Source: Clostridioides mangenotii TR (GTDB lineage Bacteria; Bacillota; Clostridia; Peptostreptococcales; Peptostreptococcaceae). From it: a stretch of 64,000 bases of DNA. The stretch lies in contig NZ_AXUS01000004.1 of NCBI RefSeq assembly GCF_000498755.1, positions 1 to 64,000 of the forward strand, written 5' to 3'. Position 1 is the first letter of the stretch; the number at the start of each line of letters is the position of its first letter. The notes under the pieces were generated by a model. It saw only the letters and a program-made list of their open reading frames with translations. It ran no database searches and had not been told where the DNA came from. This document shows, piece by piece, positions 58,126 through 64,000 of the stretch. A program made the position numbers and the translations under genes.

Positions 58126-58725
58126 TTATTTATCGATTGATTGTTTAGCAAGTCTATCTGCCTCATCATTGTACTTATTGCCACTGTGTGCTTTAACTTT
58201 TACAAATTTAACATTTAAATTATCTTTAATGCTATCGTAGTATTTTTTGTAATTGATAGTTCCTACTTTATTTGTCTTCCAAGCTCCTATACACCACTTC
58301 TCTATTCCCTCGTAGTCAAAGTACAGTATCAAGTTTTTTAAACCGTTTTCTATACAGTAATTCATAGCTATTTTTGAAGCCTCTATTTCACCTGCTACAT
58401 TTCTCATATCTACTAAATCTTTATCGTTACCTTTTACACTAAAAGATGTTATTTCTACATCACCTTTTAGTATAACTACACCTGATCCGTACAATTTAAT
58501 AGAGTGCTCATAACTTCCATCTACATAAGCTTCAACTGTATTTTCATCTATTTCAAATTTTTTCAAATCGCTTCCATATACGTAATCTTTAGCCTCTTCT
58601 AATGTCTTAAAGCTCTTGTATTCAGCTCCTTTAAAACCATTTACCTGTTTCTTACACTCATCCCAAGTATTAAATACCCCCGTTTTTTTACCGTTTCTAA
58701 CGGCATAAACCTTTTTATTTGACAA
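58126..58725 (-). CDS. rnhA: Ribonuclease HI with N-terminal hybrid-binding domain
   Basis: About 199 residues. The N-terminal viroplasmin/RNase H1-N domain (KKVYAVRNGKKTGVFNTWDECKKQVNGFKGAEYKSF) precedes the RNase H domain with VEAYVDGSYEH (first Asp), AGEIEASKIAM (Glu), LILYFDYEGIEKW (Asp) and KAHSGNKYNDEADRLAK (His and last Asp). It degrades RNA in RNA-DNA hybrids. TTG 58725 lies eight bases after GGAGG; the earlier TTG precedes the site. Confidence 0.93.
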   Translation of the reverse strand: MSNKKVYAVRNGKKTGVFNTWDECKKQVNGFKGAEYKSFKTLEEAKDYVYGSDLKKFEIDENTVEAYVDGSYEHSIKLYGSGVVILKGDVEITSFSVKGNDKDLVDMRNVAGEIEASKIAMNYCIENGLKNLILYFDYEGIEKWCIGAWKTNKVGTINYKKYYDSIKDNLNVKFVKVKAHSGNKYNDEADRLAKQSIDK

Positions 58726-58891
58726 GAATACGACCTCCAAATATTTTATTATAATTACTTATCTCCTAAAAAATTATAGTTTATGTTGTGTTAAAAGTAA
58801 AATTAAATTTTAAAGTTATCTATGAATAATTTTAACCTCAATAATCAAAACTATAACTAATAAATATGTACATTTTATAAGAGGTGATTTT

Positions 58892-59706
58892 GTGAAGGAG
58901 ATAAATTATAAGAAATATATTTTCCTTGGGCTATTTGGATTAATTATTTGCGGAATGGTTTTTTTAGATTCTAGTTTTTTAAGCAAGACCAAAACGCAAA
59001 TATCCGATTTAAGTACTACAGAGTACAATTGGTACTTTAACCCGAGAGAAGATGGTAAACAGCCAACACCGATTAAAGAGGCTGAATTTTTAAGAAATAC
59101 GACTCATATTACGTAGGTAAAAATAATGAAAAAGTTCTTTATCTATCCTTTGATGCCGGTTATGAAAGCGGAAACACAGAAAAAATACTTGATACGCTAA
59201 AGAAACACAATGCCAAAGCTCAATTTTTCGTAGTTGAGAGTTACATTGAAAAAAATCCCGAAATAATTAAAAGAATGGTTAAAGAAGGTCATCTAGTTTG
59301 CAATCACTCTAAAACTCACCCTTCTATGGCTGGTATAACAGATTTCGAAAAATTTAAAGAAGAGATTACCAGCGTTGAGAAAGCTTATAAAAAAGTTACT
59401 GGTAAGGTTATGCCAAAGTACTTTAGACCTCCGATGGGTAAATTTAGTGAACGTTCACTTAAATACACTCAAGATCTCGGATATAAATCTATTTTTTGGA
59501 GCTTTGCATATGTAGATTGGTATGAAGATAATCAACCTACTCATGAATTTGCAAAAGAAAAGATTTATTCAAGGACTCATCCCGGCGCAATAGTTTTACT
59601 TCATCCTAATTCTAAAACTAATACGGAGATTCTTGATGAGGTCATCACACATTGGGAAAAAGAAGGTTACAAATTAAAAACTTTAGATAATTTATCTAAA
59701 AACTAG
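58892..59706 (+). CDS. pdaA: PdaA-type delta-lactam-biosynthetic de-N-acetylase (frameshifted in this sequence)
   Basis: GTG start behind AAGAGGTGA. The N-terminal anchor (YIFLGLFGLIICGMVFL) and the PdaA region YNWYFNPREDGKQPTP are in one frame, ending EAEFLRNTTHIT. The other frame continues YLSFDAGYESGNT (NodB motif 1 in PdaA form), VCNHSKTHPSMAG, YFRPPMGKFSE and IVLLHPNS. One missing A near 59095-59097 (FLRKYDSYYVGKN expected) repairs it to about 271 residues. PdaA helps make muramic delta-lactam in spore cortex. Its closeness to cotE recalls C. difficile, from memory. Confidence 0.9.
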
Positions 59707-59707
59707 T

Positions 59708-59741
59708 AAATAAAGAAGGCTTAAAAGCCTTCTTTATTTAT
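59708..59741 (+). terminator. Terminator after pdaA
   Basis: AATAAAGAAGGCTT pairs with AAGCCTTCTTTATT, followed by TATTTCT. The spacer to the merR gene (59742-59889) is AT-rich, with no gene seen. Confidence 0.85.
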
Positions 59742-59889
59742 TTCTAATACCTTTCAAGATATGATTAAATTAAAATATATTTAATTCTGGACAATTTCCA
59801 AGAAAGATTTAAAAATAAATATATTTAGCTTTAAAAGATATCTTTCGAATAAATTAAAATATAAATACTTTTAACAACTACCAAATTAT

Positions 59890-60705
59890 TTATAAAAGCT
59901 TTTGAACTGGTACTTGAATCTCTGTTATAAATTCTCCTTCTTCTCCCGTTTCATGAATATCAATCTTATATATTTCAATTGCACTTCCTATAATTTTGCA
60001 ATCATTCTCTTTTACAAACTTGTAAATTTTATCTATACATTCTTTATTATTTGTATAATTTCCAGTGTAGTTAAGTGTTGCGTAATAACCTTCTTCGAAC
60101 ACTATATCATAGGCATCTTCTCTATCTTCTAAAAAACATATTGCCGATTTGAATTCGTTATAGATATTACTTGCTATTGAGCCGTCAGAAAATATTGCTC
60201 CTAAATTATTATTTCCAATTATATCGAATTTTCCCTCATGCTCTTTTCGTAGTTTCTGAATTAGGATATCAAAGTCTTCATCTTTTTTTATGTCTGCATT
60301 TAGTATAAATGCCTTCCTGTTTTTAATATACTTTACTTCTACATTTTCTGTTACTACATTTCCAAGTGCATTTTCTATTGATATTAATCTCTTTTTTATA
60401 TTTTTTTTATGCTTTATTAATTCATCTAATTTTTGGTCTATTAATCCTAATTCTTCATTTAAAATCTGTTTTGTAGAATCTATCGTTCTGTCATCTAAGT
60501 ACTCTTTTACTCTTTTCATAGGAAAATCTAATAGCCTAAATTCCTTTATCATATTAAGTTTCCATATATCTGACAAGCTGTACATTCTATAACCATTTGT
60601 ATCTCTTAGAGGTTTTAGTATCCCGATCTCTTCGTAGTACATTAATGAGTCTCTTCCTATATTATATATCTTTGAAATTTCACCAATCTTATAGTACTCT
60701 TTCAT
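59890..60705 (-). CDS. MerR-family regulator with GyrI-like effector domain (BmrR type)
   Basis: 271 residues. The N-terminal MerR helix-turn-helix reads YYKIGEISKIYNIGRDSLMYYEEIGILKPLRDTNGYRMYS. A coiled coil (about 80-120) leads to a C-terminal domain like those that bind drugs in BmrR (VFEEGYYATLNYTGNYTNNKE, IEIYKIDIHETGEEGEFITEIQVPV). It is divergent from a MATE exporter, whose promoter has the twisted 19-bp spacer MerR proteins act on. Likely a drug-sensing activator of that pump. Confidence 0.9.
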   Translation of the reverse strand: MKEYYKIGEISKIYNIGRDSLMYYEEIGILKPLRDTNGYRMYSLSDIWKLNMIKEFRLLDFPMKRVKEYLDDRTIDSTKQILNEELGLIDQKLDELIKHKKNIKKRLISIENALGNVVTENVEVKYIKNRKAFILNADIKKDEDFDILIQKLRKEHEGKFDIIGNNNLGAIFSDGSIASNIYNEFKSAICFLEDREDAYDIVFEEGYYATLNYTGNYTNNKECIDKIYKFVKENDCKIIGSAIEIYKIDIHETGEEGEFITEIQVPVQKLL

Positions 60706-60784
60706 ATTTTCTCCTCATTTATATTTTATAAAAGCATTTTACAACTATACTTGAATTAAATTTGAAATTTATTTGAAAATTCCA

Positions 60785-60815
60785 TTGACCTTGGTATTAT
60801 ACCATAGTTTATTAT
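60785..60815 (+). promoter_or_regulatory. MerR-type promoter and operator of the MATE gene
   Basis: TTGACC (-35) and TATTAT (-10) are separated by 19 bases, longer than the usual 17. The spacer holds the perfect dyad TGGTAT-T-ATACCA. This is the hallmark of MerR-family activated promoters. It lies in the spacer between the divergent merR and MATE genes. Confidence 0.8.
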
Positions 60816-60881
60816 CTAATATAGCTATAAGATGTATTATCTCAATTTTACGTTAAATTAATTAGCACAAGGAGTGATAAT

Positions 60882-62236
60882 ATGGACTCAAATATTTTGT
60901 CAAATGAAAATATTAGTCTTAAGAAAAAATTTATAAGGTATCTCGGACCATCTGTGGTATCAATGTGGGTGTTTTCACTCTACACTATGGTCGATGGTAT
61001 CTTCGTAAGCAAAGGAGTTGGAGAACTGGCACTGGCATCTGTAAATATTTCTATGCCTTTTATAAACTTTATTTTTGCAGTCTCCCTTCTCTTCTCTACA
61101 GGAGCATCTACTGTCATAGCAGTTTTACTCGGTAAAAAGATATAAAGCCTGCTAATGAAGTGTTTACTTTTAATATAGTCTTTATAACAGCTCTCTCGGC
61201 AATTATTCTTATATTAGCATATTTTAATCTCGACAGGCTTGCTATGTTTTTAGGTGCAACAGATTCTACTGTAGATATGGTCAAAGACTACCTTGGAATT
61301 GTAATGTTTTTCAATGGATTTTTTATAGTATCTTATTCTTTAGAGGTTATTATTAAAACAGATGGTTTTCCAATACTAGCAACTGTTGGAGTTGTTATTT
61401 CGGCCATTACAAATATAATCTTAGATTATTTCTTCGTACTGGAATTTGGATGGGGTGTTAAAGGAGCTGCATATGCAACTGGTATATCACAAGTCATGGC
61501 TACTGCTTTCTTTTTAGTTCACTTTTTCAGAAAAAATTCTACTTTAAATTTTACTAGATTTAAAGTCGATTTTAAAGCTATTGGTAAAATAGCAGCTATA
61601 GGATTTCCAGATTCTTTAACTGAGCTAAGTGCTGGAGTAGTAATTCTTTTATTTAATTTAAATATCCAAAGATATATCGGCGAGTCTGGCTTAATATACT
61701 ACAGCGTCATAAATTACATAAATATACTTGTACTTATGACGATGATCGGTATCGCTCAAGGTATGCAACCACTTTCAAGCTACTATTTTGGAGCCAAAAA
61801 TTTCAAAAATGTAAAGACGCTGTTTAAGATGGGATCAAAGTCTATAATCACAGCATCCGTAGTAGTATTTTTAGCTTGTATAGTCTTTAGTGAACCTATA
61901 GTATCTCTATTTATACATCGAAGTGAAACTGCTCTATTTAATGAAGCTGTTAGAGTATTTAGGATATACTCGGTATCATTCTTATTTTTAGGAGTGAATG
62001 TCATAGTATCCGCTTTCTTCGTTTCAGTTGAAAGCCCACTTATATCAACTATAATATCTCTTGGTAGAGGATTGGTAATAGTAACCGTATCTCTATTTAC
62101 GATGATATTCTTATTCGGAGGAGAGGGAATCTGGTATTCAACAATAGTTTCTGAATTTATTTGTATGATAATATCATTAATTCTTTTAAAGAGAAACTAT
62201 AAACTTATAAGTGTACCTGAAACAGAATATAATTAG
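60882..62236 (+). CDS. MATE-family multidrug efflux transporter (frameshifted in this sequence)
   Basis: The first part (MDSNILSNENISLKKKFIRYLGPSVVSMWVFSLYTMVDGIFVSKGVG) breaks at VLLGKKI. The second frame continues EVFTFNIVFITALSA through ten or so further membrane segments to the C-terminus. One missing A in the five-base run at 61134-61138 repairs it (LLGKKDIKPANEVF) to about 451 residues, the usual MATE size. It exports drugs in exchange for Na+ or H+. ATG follows AGGAGTGATA. Controlled by the neighbouring MerR protein, by inference. Confidence 0.9.
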
Positions 62237-62258
62237 AACTTTATAATTAAAACTGATA

Positions 62259-62300
62259 AAAAGTTTGAACAACAGTAAAATAACTGTTGTTCAAACTTTT
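62259..62300 (+). terminator. Bidirectional terminator between MATE and the PP-loop gene
   Basis: AAAAGTTTGAACAACAGT pairs perfectly with ACTGTTGTTCAAACTTTT. T runs follow on the plus strand, and the minus side also has T, serving two convergent genes. Confidence 0.9.
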
Positions 62301-62345
62301 TTATACTACTTATACACAATATTTTTTATATAAATCAATTCATTT

Positions 62346-62996
62346 CTATTCTATTACAAGATTTCCATATCCATGATCTACAGAAATTTCTTTTTTATTT
62401 AGTTCTATCCTTTTATTAAAAATAGGTCCATCCACAACCACTGTATGGTATTCCCCATTTTCTCCGCAGCAGTCAGATCCTGTATCTTTGATTTTTAATA
62501 AGACTTCTTTTGTCAGTTCTTTTCCTAAAAAACTTTCATCCAGATATTCTAAATTTACTTTTTTAATAATAGCAGTAAAACCAGAATCTATAAAATCATT
62601 TACAATAGATTCTCTATCCTCATTCCAAAGTGGAAACACAGGTTTTAGATCGACTGATTTACATCTTTCTTCATCCCATTTTCTATGATCTGCTATATCT
62701 ATATCACCGAACACACACATAGTAGCTCCTAAGTCCTTTGCCTTATTTAAAGCTTCTTCAAAACTCACTTCATAGTCTTCTACACTACACTCGGCATACA
62801 AAATCTGAATATCTAGGCTTTTACTAATTCTATGTAATATATTATCTTCTAAACTATGTGTCCAAGAATTTCCCTCAGCTTTATTTACAGTTGTAAGAAG
62901 TGCTACAGGCTTATTGCCATCTTTAATCATTCTATATAGCGAAAGAATACTGTCTTTTCCTCCGCTAAAAGATAAAACAAACTTATTATTATCCAA
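62346..62996 (-). CDS. Dph6-like PP-loop ATP pyrophosphatase family protein
   Basis: About 216 residues. The PP-loop FVLSFSGGKDSILSLYRMI is near the N-terminus, with CVFGDIDIADHRKWDEERC and the C-terminal GENGEYHTVVVDGPIF typical of the diphthine-ammonia ligase family. Bacteria lack diphthamide, so the true substrate is unknown; bacterial members are annotated as adenine nucleotide alpha hydrolase-like. TTG 62996 is 7 bases after AGGAGG, which is why I reject the longer reading. Confidence 0.87.
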   Translation of the reverse strand: MDNNKFVLSFSGGKDSILSLYRMIKDGNKPVALLTTVNKAEGNSWTHSLEDNILHRISKSLDIQILYAECSVEDYEVSFEEALNKAKDLGATMCVFGDIDIADHRKWDEERCKSVDLKPVFPLWNEDRESIVNDFIDSGFTAIIKKVNLEYLDESFLGKELTKEVLLKIKDTGSDCCGENGEYHTVVVDGPIFNKRIELNKKEISVDHGYGNLVIE

Positions 62997-63072
62997 TTTG
63001 ATTCCTCCTATAAATTGTATAAAATAAGTATACCAAATCATGCACTATCCTGTCCTAAAAACTTATTGTATT

Positions 63073-63500
63073 TTAGTTTAATATAAAAAACGCCCCGATA
63101 GCCATAAGCACTATTCCTATATATTTATAAATGTGCATAGTCACCTCACCTAGCAAAATAGAATCTATAAAAAATCCAAGCACAATCTGAGATACTAGGA
63201 TTATTACCAAGGTATTAGACACCCCCAATGATGGAATTGCCATAATTGTAAAGTAAATAATAAATCCACCAAATATACCTCCAAGTAGAAATTTTGGATT
63301 TACGTCTTTAATAAATACCAGTTCCTTTACATCTCCAGCTAGTACAATACTTATCAAAAAAATACAGCTCCAACTAGCAAACTAAAAAAAGTAGCTACAA
63401 GAGCTGTTGTGTTTTTTCCTAATTCCCCATTGATAAAAGCCTCTAGCGCCGTTGAACCCCCTGCTAGCAAAGCAAATATTATAGAAGCGAATTTGTACAC
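63073..63500 (-). CDS. YdcZ-type DMT family small transporter (frameshifted in this sequence)
   Basis: GTG 63500 follows GGGAGGTGATTT and reads VYKFASIIFALLAGGSTALEAFINGELG ... LLVGAVFF, then stops. The other frame continues LISIVLAGD and ends with three membrane segments (IVLVSQ.. in the middle, YIGIVLMAIGAFFILN last). Adding one T to the seven-base run at 63356-63362 joins them into about 142 residues with five membrane segments, matching the DUF606/YdcZ family. The transported compound is unknown. Confidence 0.8.
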
Positions 63501-63691
63501 GAAATCACCTCCCAAAGTTTGTATAATATTAATTCTATGGTTAATAAAATAGGATAAGTACTATATACTCTTTTAAATTTTACTTTTAACTAATAAAATT
63601 TACTTTACTTCGTTTGTACCACGAGCTAATTTGTGATAACATATCTTTGTTGGAATTTAACTATTATTTATAAATTGAAAAGGTGAATGAT

Positions 63692-64000
63692 TTGAAAAAA
63701 TTTGAATACGCATTTGATAATAAAAGATACCACACTTGGAATTATCATCTAAAGAAGACTTTTGGAGAGAAAGTCTTTAAGGTATCTATAAACGCTGGCT
63801 TTACATGCCCAAACATAGATGGAACAATCAGCCATGGGGGTTGTACGTATTGTAGTAAGGAAGGGTCTGGAGACTTTGCTGGAAATCCAAAAGATGATCT
63901 AATAGATCAATTTTATAAAATAAGAGAAATGATGCACAAGAAATGGCATAACGCTAAGTATATAGGCTATTTCCAAGCTTTCACTAATACATATGCTAAC
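63692..64000 (+). CDS. Radical SAM protein, TIGR01212/YhcC family (5' part, runs off the window)
   Basis: TTG 63692 behind AAGGTGAATGA. The visible 103 residues read KKFEYAFDNKRYHTWNYHLKKTFGEKVFKVSINAGFTCPN. They then show the iron-sulfur motif with the family's wide spacing (FTCPNIDGTISHGGCTYCS) and YIGYFQAFTNTYA at the edge. The family is widely conserved in bacteria; its function is not firmly known. No stop before the window ends. The spacer 63501-63691 upstream is AT-rich and should hold divergent promoters. Confidence 0.88.
   Translation, partial: MKKFEYAFDNKRYHTWNYHLKKTFGEKVFKVSINAGFTCPNIDGTISHGGCTYCSKEGSGDFAGNPKDDLIDQFYKIREMMHKKWHNAKYIGYFQAFTNTYAN

Overview
The window comes from an AT-rich, spore-forming Firmicute. 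It is most likely a Peptostreptococcaceae relative of Clostridioides difficile. The evidence is low-GC Gram-positive housekeeping genes with TTG/GTG starts behind strong AGGAGG sites, an S-box and a T-box leader, and a CotE-type peroxiredoxin-chitinase spore coat gene close to a PdaA cortex deacetylase. As I recall, C. difficile keeps cotE and pdaA near each other too. Species cannot be fixed from this sequence alone.

Layout. 1-10.7 kb: metN-metI methionine importer under a SAM riboswitch, a lipoprotein, a large multi-AAA+ protein, a YhgE/Pip membrane protein, a His-rich protein, and trpP under a Trp T-box. 10.8-19.7 kb: housekeeping run nif3-trmK-rpoD-dnaG, then aroF and the folate operon folE-folP-folB-folK. 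19.7-31.1 kb: envelope and accessory genes (polysaccharide deacetylase, CAP protein, MORN protein, YitT, TPR proteins, aldehyde dehydrogenase, a GAF-Fis regulator, VanW/YoaR-like protein). 31.3-57.3 kb: the spore coat gene cotE, split in two by an inserted element. 57.4-64 kb: RNase H, pdaA, a MerR/MATE pair, a PP-loop ATPase, a YdcZ-type transporter and the start of a radical SAM gene.

Main result. cotE is cut inside its chitinase (GH18) domain. Its first 396 codons end at about 32,489 and the remaining 263 codons resume at 56,550. The two junctions share a 12-bp direct repeat, AGATGGCTTTAG (32480-32491 and 56540-56551). Recombination between the copies would remove exactly 24,060 bp as a circle and restore one open frame of 659 residues. 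A 508-residue large serine recombinase lies at the right end and stops 20 bp before the right repeat. This is the architecture of sporulation-excised elements such as skin in sigK, but in a coat gene and with unusual cargo.

Cargo. The element carries what looks like the whole lysine fermentation route: a NhaC-type transporter, kamA-kamB-kamC-kamD-kamE, kdd, kce, kal, the two CoA-transferase subunits, bcd-etfB-etfA, thiolase, hbd, crt and a LysR regulator. It also holds a FAD/Rieske oxidoreductase and two small unknown genes next to the recombinase. All are on the minus strand except the recombinase. Together they would convert lysine to butyrate, acetate and ammonia.

Caution on quality. Eight genes (metI, nif3-like, a nucleotidyltransferase, etfA, thiolase, pdaA, MATE, ydcZ-like) are each broken by what looks like one missing base, often in or next to a run of one base. 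That pattern suggests undercalled bases in the assembly more than eight real pseudogenes.
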